Assembly: GCF_002410825.1 (NCBI RefSeq)
Contig: NZ_DHOS01000067.1
Location: forward strand, 57,139-121,138
Length of the DNA stretch: 64,000 nucleotides
Reading direction: 5' to 3'
Origin: Proteiniphilum sp. UBA5384
Lineage (GTDB): Bacteria; Bacteroidota; Bacteroidia; Bacteroidales; Dysgonomonadaceae
Below, in pieces: positions 17,200-25,820 of this stretch (positions are counted from its first letter, which is position 1; every line of letters begins with the position of its first letter). The translations under genes and the position numbers were made by a program. The notes under the pieces were generated by a model. That model searched no databases. It saw only the letters and a list, made by a program, of their open reading frames with translations, and was not told where the DNA came from.

Positions 17200-19626
17200 A
17201 TGAGAAAAATTATAATAATTGCTATAATCATTTTTACCGCTGTTATTGCGGGAAGGGCGCAAGCAAAAAGAGGCACGGACGCCAATATTGTGGGCGACGT
17301 GCAGAGCAAAGGGGAACATGTCCCTTACGTGACAGTATCGATTGATGGAACAACCATCGGCACTTCAACTGATGCTACCGGACACTTCCAGTTAATCGAC
17401 CTGCCGACAGGAGAATTGACGGTGCGTGTCAGCGGCGTAGGTTACAAGAGCGTTACCCGAAAAGTGACTACGAAAGCCAATACTACCGAGGAGATCAAAT
17501 TTATTATTGAGGAGGATCCGCTCCAGTTGGAAACGGTGGTGGTAACCGCCGACCGGAACCAGACCAACCGTGCCGAAGCGCCGGTAGTGGTCTCATCCAT
17601 CTCCCCGCAGTTGATGGTGCAGACCCAGTCGGTGAACATCGCCGAGGGGCTTTCCTTTACTCCGGGACTCCGGACGGAAACCAACTGCCAGAACTGCGGG
17701 TTCACCCAGCTCCGGATGAACGGGTTAGAAGGGCCTTATACGCAAATATTATTGAACAGCCGACCGGTATTCAGCGGATTGGCGGGTGTATATGGACTCG
17801 AACTGATCCCCACCAATATGGTGGAACGGATGGAAGTAGTGCGCGGCGGCGGCTCGGCCCTCTTCGGGGGAAATGCCATTGCCGGAACGGTCAACATCAT
17901 CACCCGGGAGCCGTCCAGAAATTCTTTCAATGTGGAAAGCAGGATTGGAACGATTAACGTGGGTGGACGTAAAGGCTCCAATACGAGGACTGACGCACAG
18001 CTGAACGTGAACGCGTCCGTAATCAGCGACAACCGCAAAACGGGAGGGTATATCTACACCATGTTGCGGAACCGCGGGGCGTATGATGCCAATGGCGACG
18101 GCTTTAGCGAGATGGTGGAGATGGAGAACACCACCTTCGGCTTCAACGCGTTCCATAAGCCAGGCAGCAAGAGCAAGATCTCGCTCGACGGGTACCGGAT
18201 CAGCGAATACCGCAGGGGCGGTAACATGCTCGATCATTTGCCGCACGAGGCCGATGTGGCGGAACAACTCGAACACCTTATCTCGGGAGGAAACCTCTCC
18301 TATGACCTCTTTACCAACAATAAATATGACAAGCTGAACCTTTATGTGTCGGCCCAGCATGTGGCACGGGCTTCCTATTATGGCGCCGAACAGGATCCCA
18401 ACGCTTATGGAGATACCAAGGGGCTGACCTCTTCGGTGGGTGCCCATTACAACCTGAACAGCGACTGGTTTTTGTTTGCCCCATCCTCCACTGTCTTCGG
18501 GATTGACAACACCAATGACAGGCTAAAGGACGTGAAGTTGGGTGCAGGTGGAGAGGCGAACACTACCCTCGCCGACCAGACTGTAAATACGTTGGGGACA
18601 TTTGTGCAACATGATTGGAAATCGAACAAGGTGAACCTCTCGTTAGGATTACGTTATGACTACTATCGTATCAAAGATACGGAAAGCGTAAGCGATGACC
18701 CCAAAGGCGGAGTGCTGGTGCCGCGCGCCAGTGTGTTATATAAGATTACCCCCGATTTGCGTTTCCGTGCGGGATACGCCAGGGGTTACCGTGCCCCGCA
18801 GATCTTCAATGAGGACCTCCATATCGACCTGGTAAATGCCACCCGTGTGGAGACACGTAACTCCCCCGACCTGAAACAGGAGACTTCCAACGCGTTTACC
18901 GCCTCTTTCAACTCGGTATTCGTCTGGGGAAGCACCTATCACGATTTTCTGGTGGAAGGATTTTACACCTCGCTGAATGATCCTTTCTCCAATGAGTATG
19001 CGCTGATTGATGAGAATGACGAATCGCGCGGATTCTATTACGAGAGGGTGAATGCCGAAGATGGCGCTTATGTGGCCGGGGTGAACCTCGAACTGAAATC
19101 GCTCTTCTCCACCAGCGTGGAGACACAGCTTGGTTTTACTTTCCAGTCCAGCCGCTACAAGACGGCACAGGCCTGGGGAGATGGGGACGAAAGTGTCTCG
19201 AAGAATTTTATGAGAACGCCGGGCCAGTACGGATATGCTACTTTTATCTGGAAGCCGACACACCACTTCAACACCTCCTTCTCGCTCAACTACACAGGAC
19301 CGATGGATGTGCCGCATTTTGGTCTTAATGTCGACGATTTTGAAGGTGCTGAACGGGAAAAGGTGCTGGCAGCTATCAAAAATGGAGATATTATTGAAGG
19401 TGAAATGCTAAAAAGAACCCGCAGTTTTGTTGTGGCAGACCTGCTGCTCTCCTATGATTTCCATCTGGGAAAAGAAACTACTTTGGAGTTCTTTGGCGGC
19501 GTGAAGAATATCTTCAACCGGTTACAGAAGGACTACGACAAGGGTCTTTACCGGGATGCCAGTTATATTTACGGCCCCTCGGCGCCACGTACCATCAACG
19601 TTGGTTTCAGGTTCGGCAATCTGTAG
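17200..19626 (+). CDS. TonB-dependent outer-membrane receptor (CirA/colicin I receptor type)
   Basis: A gated beta-barrel of about 808 residues that imports a ligand using TonB energy. The start at 17200 gives a clean signal peptide (MRKIIIIAIIIFTAVIAGRA); an in-frame ATG at 17143 would add 19 unlikely residues. After the signal comes a carboxypeptidase-like beta domain (VTVSIDGTTIGTSTDATGHF), a TonB box region (LETVVVTADRNQ), the plug (ERMEVVRGGGSALFGGNAIA) and the barrel ending RTINVGFRFGNL. The first part of the plug holds CQNC, two cysteines. The gene is clearly more GC-rich than its neighbours, which may mean acquisition by transfer. Ligand unknown; the His-rich gene upstream hints at a metal. 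Confidence 0.92.
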   Translation: MRKIIIIAIIIFTAVIAGRAQAKRGTDANIVGDVQSKGEHVPYVTVSIDGTTIGTSTDATGHFQLIDLPTGELTVRVSGVGYKSVTRKVTTKANTTEEIKFIIEEDPLQLETVVVTADRNQTNRAEAPVVVSSISPQLMVQTQSVNIAEGLSFTPGLRTETNCQNCGFTQLRMNGLEGPYTQILLNSRPVFSGLAGVYGLELIPTNMVERMEVVRGGGSALFGGNAIAGTVNIITREPSRNSFNVESRIGTINVGGRKGSNTRTDAQLNVNASVISDNRKTGGYIYTMLRNRGAYDANGDGFSEMVEMENTTFGFNAFHKPGSKSKISLDGYRISEYRRGGNMLDHLPHEADVAEQLEHLISGGNLSYDLFTNNKYDKLNLYVSAQHVARASYYGAEQDPNAYGDTKGLTSSVGAHYNLNSDWFLFAPSSTVFGIDNTNDRLKDVKLGAGGEANTTLADQTVNTLGTFVQHDWKSNKVNLSLGLRYDYYRIKDTESVSDDPKGGVLVPRASVLYKITPDLRFRAGYARGYRAPQIFNEDLHIDLVNATRVETRNSPDLKQETSNAFTASFNSVFVWGSTYHDFLVEGFYTSLNDPFSNEYALIDENDESRGFYYERVNAEDGAYVAGVNLELKSLFSTSVETQLGFTFQSSRYKTAQAWGDGDESVSKNFMRTPGQYGYATFIWKPTHHFNTSFSLNYTGPMDVPHFGLNVDDFEGAEREKVLAAIKNGDIIEGEMLKRTRSFVVADLLLSYDFHLGKETTLEFFGGVKNIFNRLQKDYDKGLYRDASYIYGPSAPRTINVGFRFGNL

Positions 19627-19666
19627 GGTTACCACGTATTAGATTTTTGACGGGAAAATATATGCT

Positions 19667-19710
19667 TTATCCGGGTACTTCTCCCCATTACAGGGAGAAT
19701 ACCCGGATAA
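19667..19710 (+). terminator. Hairpin after the TonB receptor
   Basis: An 18-bp stem with one bulged base: TTATCCGGGTA and TTCTCCC pair with GGGAGAA and TACCCGGATAA around a 7-base loop. It starts about 40 bases after the stop codon. No T tract follows, so it may terminate weakly or stabilise the 3' end. Confidence 0.6.
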
Positions 19711-19791
19711 ATAATATAAAATCATCAGTAGAAAATACAGCTATGATTAATGTGATTTGATATAAAACCGAATCTGAAAATTCTACTATCT

Positions 19792-19986
19792 TTGTTTACA
19801 CTTATGAAGCTGGCAGACATACCCATCAGGCGACATGTAAAAGTGAAGTGTGATGCCAATCCATATGACCCCACTTGGGATACCTACTTCTTGAAGCGAA
19901 AGCACAAAAGCAGCCGCACACGTACCTCCCGAAAGGGAACTTTATCGGAAATCGCTGCCTGCAAAGGAGCGGATGAGCCGATTTAG
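19792..19986 (+). pseudogene. Fragment of a group II intron-encoded reverse transcriptase/maturase
   Basis: A 64-codon open frame (TTG at 19792, ATG at 19804) containing IPIRRHVKVKCDANPYDPTW followed by YFLKRK. From memory this matches the segment after the maturase domain in Bacteroidota group II intron proteins, normally just before the HNH nuclease part. The RT domain and the HNH part are missing, so this is an internally deleted scrap. Thirty bases later is a truncated intron domain V, which supports the call. A -7-like TATCTTTG overlaps its start, but I doubt it is a functional gene. Confidence 0.6.
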
Positions 19987-20015
19987 CTTTATGAGAACTA
20001 AATTTTGAATTATCG

Positions 20016-20044
20016 GAGCTGTATGCGGTGAAAGTCGCACGTAC
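20016..20044 (+). ncRNA. Truncated group II intron domain V
   Basis: The sequence begins GAGCTGTATGCGGTG and continues AAAGTCGCACGTAC, the 5' strand, tetraloop region and most of the 3' strand of a group II intron domain V. A full copy would continue GGTTC to close the stem, but here it changes to TTAATGAC, the beginning of an unrelated gene fragment. The catalytic hairpin is therefore broken and the intron dead. Confidence 0.65.
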
Positions 20045-20277
20045 TTAATGACAGCTTACCAAAAGCCAAAAGGCTAACCGTTGTTGGTATCGACAAAATA
20101 GTAAGTTACAAAGACACATCAAAATATCTTTTAGAAGTTATCAACATTCAGGGAAATCAGGAAAACTCGTTAATGCAGGTTGTGGATATGGTTAAGACGG
20201 ACACCACTGATTTTTTGGACTATGCAGTCTTGATTTCAAATTCCAAAGCAAATAGACCAATTCAAGAAATGAAATAA
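20032..20277 (+). pseudogene. 3' fragment of an unknown gene joined to the intron scar
   Basis: An open frame of about 80 codons without a start codon, running from the domain V remnant to a TAA at 20275-20277. It reads RLTVVGIDKIVSY, then LLEVINIQGNQENSLMQVVD and MVKTDTTDFLDYAVL, ending RPIQEMK. The composition looks like a real protein, but I do not recognise the family. The join at about 20044 suggests the fragment was fused to the intron by recombination or deletion. Confidence 0.5.
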
Positions 20278-20426
20278 AAACGCTCAACACACCTAAGCCA
20301 ACCCGGGGTCTGTGATTGTTCCTGTAAAGGTTATGATAGAGACAAATTGCCCCAATTGACCTGCGAAGAAAGATCTTGCCATCGGCAATTATACTTATCC
20401 AAGCGGTACAGCCCGAAAGTGATGAC
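20278..20426. other. Non-coding stretch, possibly further gene decay
   Basis: No intact gene. One plus-strand frame reads GSVIVPVKVMIETNCPN, a stop, then KKDLAIGNYTYPSGTARK and another stop, which could be a decayed coding piece. Family not recognised. Confidence 0.3.
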
Positions 20427-21335
20427 TTATTTTTTCTCTCTTTCATTTATCGTATTTCTGTTTACCTTCTTCTTTTTGGCTGCTATATACCACAAGTACA
20501 CAACGAGGAAGGTAAAAGCTATAAGGAGGATGATCATCTCTGTTGTATGTTCCATCGGGTCAGTCCATATTTCACTGAAGAAATTGACCCTTCCCAATAT
20601 CTCCACCGGTGTCCAGAAAACAATGACCGTAGCGATTGCAAAACGTATGTTGGCACCCCATGCCCCGATTTTCAACTGTTTGATGAACATGAAAATTGAT
20701 CCGATAAAACACCCTAAGCCGACCAGGAATGTAACCGGATGATGATCGCCAAGCAGAAGAGGGTCATAACAGAACATCAGCAACAGGTAAGAAGTCCACA
20801 GGATCATGATCAACTCCATGAAGGTGATGATGGACACGTGGCGTGTCATTGGTTTTGCCACGATGATATCCCTCTTATTCCTGAAAAACCTTTTCTGCCA
20901 CCAATTGATGAAATTGCATCCGGTACGTGCGCTGAACAGGTATAGTGTCATAATCATCGCCCATAGCCCAAAGGTGGCAGGCAGTATCAGGTATTCGGGT
21001 TTGGTAACCACCTCTCCATTTACAATTTCAGGTTGTACCCCGTAGCGGTGGGCGTAATACATAAAGAGGAATTCCACCCAACCGGTCCAGAAGAGAAGCC
21101 CTCCAAAAAGCCCCCATAACGTTTGCCGGGTATCTCCTTTAGTGAATACACCGCGTATAACCATGAACAATCCCACGGCACCCATGGCAAAAGCCGAGTA
21201 ATGCATCGTAGTCCTGTCCATCAGATGCTCCATTGTAATCATCAATGCATGACCCAGTGGCATCACGAACAATACTGTGAAAAAGGAAACCAAGGTTATA
21301 AACCAGTAATTTGATTTTTTTGATGTAGTGTTCAT
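20427..21335 (-). CDS. Polytopic membrane protein of the heme-uptake operon
   Basis: A 302-residue protein with about eight membrane segments, for example WFITLVSFFTVLFVMPLGHA near the start and EMIILLIAFTFLVVYLWYIA near the end. It is followed by a basic tail (AAKKKKVNRNTINEREKK). No transporter motif is obvious and I do not recognise the family. It is the last gene of the minus-strand operon, 53 bases after the HmuY-like gene, so it may move heme or iron across the inner membrane or handle a cofactor; that is inference. Confidence 0.75.
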   Translation of the reverse strand: MNTTSKKSNYWFITLVSFFTVLFVMPLGHALMITMEHLMDRTTMHYSAFAMGAVGLFMVIRGVFTKGDTRQTLWGLFGGLLFWTGWVEFLFMYYAHRYGVQPEIVNGEVVTKPEYLILPATFGLWAMIMTLYLFSARTGCNFINWWQKRFFRNKRDIIVAKPMTRHVSIITFMELIMILWTSYLLLMFCYDPLLLGDHHPVTFLVGLGCFIGSIFMFIKQLKIGAWGANIRFAIATVIVFWTPVEILGRVNFFSEIWTDPMEHTTEMIILLIAFTFLVVYLWYIAAKKKKVNRNTINEREKK

Positions 21336-21388
21336 TATTTTTAAATCTGTTAATAGCGATTATTTCTCTTATTTATTGTTCAATATAC

Positions 21389-22174
21389 CTACGGTTGCAG
21401 TTCATCGCAATAATAACTTATCTGGCCACCCGTATCGCCAATTTCAGTATTCGTATTGTACCAGCTGATTATCTGAAGTTTAAAATAACGTCCCCCGTCT
21501 GCTGAACGTACCACATAAGTGTGGAACGACGGCAAATAGACGGGAGGCGGACCAGAAAATTCCATAGAGTTGGCTAATAATCTATTGGCACTGGTTAAAG
21601 TCTTTTGAGGCCCGTTGTTGGGGTCGAACCAGGGGTTGTCCTTAAAATCGAGATTATGCTCGATAAGGTATTTGTTCCAGTCGTTCTGCGACATGGTTAC
21701 ATACACGTCGGTATCGGTATCCACGATCCATTCGGCATTCGCAGGCAGTTGCGATACGCTCGTCCATTTGTCATAAGTTCCATATCCGAGATCGATGGCA
21801 CCACCCTGCCCTATCCCGCTGGTACCACTATTGGTGCGCAGACGGTAGCCGCAGAAAGCCAGGTCCCAGTCGGTACGTTCTTTCTGGTCTCCTTCGGAGA
21901 TATCCCGGTTAGGCATCGTCCGGTTGAAGACCTCACCCGTACGGAGGTTGAAGTAGAGCCAGTCATTGGTCACTCCGGTGGTATAACCCGACACGCGGGG
22001 CAATATTTTTCCCGTGAATTCTTCGGCACCATAATCCACACATCCGGTGATCAGCAAGGAAACGGAGATTATTCCGCAGACGGCTGTCAATACCATCCGA
22101 CCATGTAAATACCGAAAAATATGTATCAATCTGTTTGACTTTATCTTACTATTCATCACATTTGTCTTCTTCAC
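21389..22174 (-). CDS. HmuY-like heme-binding lipoprotein
   Basis: Outer-membrane or secreted heme-capture lipoprotein of the HmuY family, 261 residues from a GTG at 22174. The GTG overlaps the stop of the TonB receptor (GTGA), indicating coupled translation; an ATG at 22156 is possible. The lipobox is SLLITGC with Cys45. Family signatures are DWLYFNLRTGEV, RTDWDLAFCGYRLRTNSG and an acidic tail. In Porphyromonas gingivalis HmuY two histidines hold the heme. Homologues in related genera use methionines, and Met161 (VYVTMSQNDW) and Met204 (LANSMEFSG) are the best candidates here. It likely passes heme to the receptor next to it. Confidence 0.87.
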   Translation of the reverse strand: MKKTNVMNSKIKSNRLIHIFRYLHGRMVLTAVCGIISVSLLITGCVDYGAEEFTGKILPRVSGYTTGVTNDWLYFNLRTGEVFNRTMPNRDISEGDQKERTDWDLAFCGYRLRTNSGTSGIGQGGAIDLGYGTYDKWTSVSQLPANAEWIVDTDTDVYVTMSQNDWNKYLIEHNLDFKDNPWFDPNNGPQKTLTSANRLLANSMEFSGPPPVYLPSFHTYVVRSADGGRYFKLQIISWYNTNTEIGDTGGQISYYCDELQP

Positions 22175-24531
22175 TTCTTAAAAACCCTAATCATTTCCTC
22201 AATCATCAATTCCACTTGCAGGTGGGCACGTGCTCCCGCTGTGGCAGGGATATTGAACATGGTCACACCCGAACCGAGTGTCTTGGGTTGATAATTAAAG
22301 ATATTATCCACGCCCAATGTCACTTTCACCATATTGTTAAAAGTCTGCGATACCGATGCGTTGAACAAGGCATAAGCCGGAAGTTCGCAACGGAAATAGG
22401 CATCACGGGTACGCCCTTCCGATTCCACATATACCCGGTCCTGCACGTCGAATGTCTTTTCTCCCATAAACGACATGTTGAAGTTACCCGTCAACCGGTA
22501 ACGTGGTTTCCTTAACCGGTATTCAAGTCCGGCCGTGGCAGCATGGGGGGAGGACGTACTTATCTGCACGCCGTCCCGCTTGCTCACATCCACGTAAGAA
22601 TAAGTTGCATTGAGTGTCATGAAGTCGAACATACGCCATCGTGCCAGCACTTCACCCCCCAACAGTCGTTGCCGGCTGAGGTTCATATATTCGAAATTGT
22701 ATTGCATGTCATAAATCCGCCAAACACCTTCGATCTTGTCACGGAAGTAGTTTCCGTATAAAGTACCCGAAAGGAACAACCGGTCGTTGCTGTATTCCGA
22801 ACCGAGGGAAATGTAATTATTTTTCTCCGGTTGCAGGTATTCGTTCCCCTTGATCTGGAACATGCCCAGGTGGTCCCAGTTGAAAAACAGTTCCTTGATG
22901 GAGGGTGAGCGGTAACCCATGGAATAGTTGGCACGGAAACTCCATTGTTCATCGGGTGAATACTTGGCGGCAATCTTGGGCATACCCATAAAGCCGAAAA
23001 CCCGTGAAAAGTTGGTACGCACACCTGTGGATATCATCCATCGGGGATTGATGGTCCACTCGTCCTGAAGGAAATACTCTGTTTCTTTCAGTGAGCGCGT
23101 GGTCATTTCCCGGTTGACGAAACGGTCGCTGGTGAGGTCATCAGTGAAGTGCTCGACACCGAAGATAAGGTCATGCCCCTCGAAATAGTGGCTGGTGATG
23201 GTCAGTCTCGGTTGCAATATGCGGGATTTATACACTTTCTGGCGTTCGTCGCGACGTTCGTGACGTTTGAAACGGTCATAAAAATCGGTATGCAATCCGG
23301 CTGTCACCGAGAACCAGTCCTTTATCTTGTAGGTTGCCTTCGCACCTCCCGTGAAATCGCGCGACTGCGAGAATACCAGGTCCTGTATCATATCGTATGT
23401 ATTCATGAAGAACAAGCTTCCATATACCTGCATCGTCAGTCTGTCCGATGGATCCCAATAGAGCTTCTGCGACGCGGAGACATGTTCGCTGCCCTCGATC
23501 CCCATAGGAGGACGGGGCATGTAACTTCTTATAATGATATCCTCATCGAGGAAGGGATTTGCCTCCTTGGTATACACTTTCCGGTCGTTCTCTTCCTGAT
23601 AAAGGTAAAAACCATCGCTTACACTGTACCACACATCGGTCTGCGAGGTGAATTTTCCGGATCTGGCTCCTGCCGACACCCAACTTTGCAGGTTGGGCCG
23701 GTCGACATTCTTCTCGAACATATACTGAAAATCCTTTTTCGATATATCCTTGTAATTGCGCTCATTCATCTGCCCGTAGCGCACTCCCGCTTCTACACGC
23801 AGAGGTTTCGTCGCTTTTTTGGTAATCAGGTTGATCACGGCGCCGGCAGCGCGTGATCCATATAATGTGCTGCTCGCCCCTTTCACGATCTCGATACGGT
23901 CCAGTGCGTGCAGGTTGAAGCGCTCATAATCGAGGTTGCCCGCCATGTCACCCGTCATGCGTTCGCCGTCCATCAGGAACAGCACATGGCGGGCATCCAG
24001 CCCCTGCATCGATATTTCGTTGCCGAACCCCACTTTCTGTATGTTCAATCCCGGCGTTTCCTGTTGTAATGCCTGTTGCAGGTTGCCGTAACCGGCATTC
24101 ACCAGCGACTGTCCGCTGAGCACCTGCGTGGCCACGGGTGACAACTTCATCGGCCGTGCCGTACGAGATCCCGTCACCACTATCTCATTCAATCCCATCA
24201 CATCCTGATCAAGGTAAAGAGTCAGCTCCTTCGTCCCCCGGTCGATTATTCCCGTAAGCGGGACAAAACCCATCGACGAAATACGGTAATGGCATACTCC
24301 CGTTTGCGGTATTGTGAATGTGACAATTCCATTTATATCGGTAACGGTAAAGGAGGACTTTTCCATCTTCTCGTTACCTGCATACTCCACATTGGCGGCG
24401 ATAACCGGCTGTCGTGTCCCTTTTTCAAGGATGGTCAACCTGACGGTACGGTCTGCCATCACATTCAAACAGACAAACAGCAACAGGAACAGGGAGAATA
24501 TTTTTCTTCCGGTTTCTATTTTTATGATCAT
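22171..24531 (-). CDS. TonB-dependent heme/hemoglobin receptor, HmuR-like
   Basis: A 786-residue outer-membrane receptor partnered with the HmuY-like lipoprotein whose gene overlaps its stop by 4 bases. It has a signal peptide (FSLFLLLFVCLNVMA), a carboxypeptidase-like beta domain (about 30-105), a TonB box (LNEIVVTGSRTARP), a plug with DRIEIVKGASSTLYGSRAAG, and a barrel with the heme-receptor region YRSPSIKELFF followed by NEYLQPEKNN, which resembles the FRAP/YRAP and NPDL boxes of heme receptors. The pair should capture and import heme. It is the fourth gene of the operon started by the promoter at 27280-27359. Confidence 0.88.
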   Translation of the reverse strand: MIIKIETGRKIFSLFLLLFVCLNVMADRTVRLTILEKGTRQPVIAANVEYAGNEKMEKSSFTVTDINGIVTFTIPQTGVCHYRISSMGFVPLTGIIDRGTKELTLYLDQDVMGLNEIVVTGSRTARPMKLSPVATQVLSGQSLVNAGYGNLQQALQQETPGLNIQKVGFGNEISMQGLDARHVLFLMDGERMTGDMAGNLDYERFNLHALDRIEIVKGASSTLYGSRAAGAVINLITKKATKPLRVEAGVRYGQMNERNYKDISKKDFQYMFEKNVDRPNLQSWVSAGARSGKFTSQTDVWYSVSDGFYLYQEENDRKVYTKEANPFLDEDIIIRSYMPRPPMGIEGSEHVSASQKLYWDPSDRLTMQVYGSLFFMNTYDMIQDLVFSQSRDFTGGAKATYKIKDWFSVTAGLHTDFYDRFKRHERRDERQKVYKSRILQPRLTITSHYFEGHDLIFGVEHFTDDLTSDRFVNREMTTRSLKETEYFLQDEWTINPRWMISTGVRTNFSRVFGFMGMPKIAAKYSPDEQWSFRANYSMGYRSPSIKELFFNWDHLGMFQIKGNEYLQPEKNNYISLGSEYSNDRLFLSGTLYGNYFRDKIEGVWRIYDMQYNFEYMNLSRQRLLGGEVLARWRMFDFMTLNATYSYVDVSKRDGVQISTSSPHAATAGLEYRLRKPRYRLTGNFNMSFMGEKTFDVQDRVYVESEGRTRDAYFRCELPAYALFNASVSQTFNNMVKVTLGVDNIFNYQPKTLGSGVTMFNIPATAGARAHLQVELMIEEMIRVFKK

Positions 24532-24577
24532 TTTCTATATATTTCTATTGATAATTCCTCTACCCTTAAACGAATTA

Positions 24578-25219
24578 TCAACCTATACCCAACTCTTCCT
24601 TTTTCTTTTGCAAGTCTTTTTCAAATTGTTCAAATTCCTCTTCAAAACGGTTAATCCGGGTTTTGTCAATGGTTTGCAGGAAGCACTCGGAGCGGACAAT
24701 CATCACATTGTAGTCCACAATAAACTCTATCTGTTGTGTATTGACGTTCAGATAACCATCCACACGCGCACCACTCCCTTCCATATTATCCGCCGCATTC
24801 TCTCCCACGGTGGTTACATTTCCATCTTTTCCCTGGAATTTAATCCAACCGGCACCAGTGTATTCGTCTTTCTCCCACGAATTGAGTTGCATAACAGTAG
24901 TCGCACATCTAAAAGTAATTACCATGGGCATCTTTCCAACGGTAAAATCTTTCAATGTCAATACCATCTTACCGTCATTACGCCATGAGAAATTGAACAT
25001 GGTAGGACAACCGGTTTCAAGCAGTGTCTTGTCCACTCCATTCAAAGTCGCTTTGGTTGACAGTACTATATCTCCATTCAATATCTCTTTTGCCTTTTCC
25101 AGATACTCATCTGAAGGCGGCTCCTGGGTTATTTTCTCGTCACTCTCACAAGAAATAAATCCAGAAGCCACCACAAAAAGGCAAATAATTAAACCAAGTA
25201 TTTGCTTATTTGCCATCAT
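24578..25219 (-). CDS. Lipoprotein of the heme operon (DUF4903-like)
   Basis: A 213-residue lipoprotein (ASGFISCESDEKI, Cys at about 24). The middle is beta-rich (KMVLTLKDFTVGKMPMVITF, then YTGAGWIKFQGKDG), and the C-terminus is a charged helix (RFEEEFEQFEKDLQKKKEEL) likely to form a coiled coil. It resembles the family I recall as DUF4903, found beside HmuY-type receptors, but that name is from memory. It lies 46 bases before the TonB receptor and 6 after the calycin-like gene. It may be a surface accessory to heme capture. Confidence 0.7.
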   Translation of the reverse strand: MMANKQILGLIICLFVVASGFISCESDEKITQEPPSDEYLEKAKEILNGDIVLSTKATLNGVDKTLLETGCPTMFNFSWRNDGKMVLTLKDFTVGKMPMVITFRCATTVMQLNSWEKDEYTGAGWIKFQGKDGNVTTVGENAADNMEGSGARVDGYLNVNTQQIEFIVDYNVMIVRSECFLQTIDKTRINRFEEEFEQFEKDLQKKKEELGIG

Positions 25220-25225
25220 AATCTA

Positions 25226-25759
25226 TTACGGTGTAAAAATTGAGCTTGTAAAGCTAACCTGTGCCGGATACATTGATATACCAAGATATTCACCTTTTAC
25301 TTTCAACGTAAAGTTCATTTCTTTTGTTACCGGATCAATTGATGCACCGGTAAATGCAGTTGCATTAGTTCCATCAAGATATAAAGGTATTGTTAAATAA
25401 GGGAATATATTTAACTTTAGAGTTCCGACTTGTCCTGACCCGGCGGTAGTTGTCATATTACCATTCGTTGCTACCGATATCGGTAAATCTATCGTAATGG
25501 TTCCCGGCATACTACCTATCTGAGGCAGCGTACCTTGCAATTTATCTGCGGAAATAACCTTGAAAGTCATCTCCCGATCCTCATAATCGTCATTTCCGTT
25601 CATTATAATATTATGCAGTAGTCCCGTATAGGAACCCACAAAATTAGAAGGAACAGTCATCGGAGAAACGACAACTGAGGGCCCATCACTCCCGTTGGCT
25701 GCATTAATCCAGCCAACACTTGCCATTATAACGGCAAGGCTAAAAATTAATTTTTTCAT
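25226..25759 (-). CDS. Secreted calycin-like beta-barrel protein
   Basis: A 177-residue protein with a signal peptide (MKKLIFSLAVIMASVGWINA) and a beta-rich body with repeated strand patterns (FVGSYTGLLHNIIMNG, MTFKVISADKLQGTLPQIG, MNFTLKVKGEYLGI). It matches the calycin-like group of Bacteroidota, small barrels that may bind a hydrophobic ligand. Position between the LRR lipoprotein and the other lipoprotein in the heme operon suggests heme or porphyrin handling; this is inference. There is no lipobox, so it is probably periplasmic or released. Confidence 0.72.
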   Translation of the reverse strand: MKKLIFSLAVIMASVGWINAANGSDGPSVVVSPMTVPSNFVGSYTGLLHNIIMNGNDDYEDREMTFKVISADKLQGTLPQIGSMPGTITIDLPISVATNGNMTTTAGSGQVGTLKLNIFPYLTIPLYLDGTNATAFTGASIDPVTKEMNFTLKVKGEYLGISMYPAQVSFTSSIFTP

Positions 25760-25820
25760 ATTGCGAAAAATTTAATAAGTGAATAAACAAAGATAAGAAT
25801 AAGACAGTCCTCGAAGAAGA

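Noticed and set aside
17749..18447. A 232-codon minus-strand frame inside the TonB receptor
   Set aside because: GC-rich codons leave the reverse frame open by chance; the receptor on the plus strand is complete.
20192..20446. An 84-codon minus-strand frame in the intron scar
   Set aside because: It overlaps the tail of the membrane protein upstream region and the better-supported plus-strand fragment; the product is unconvincing.
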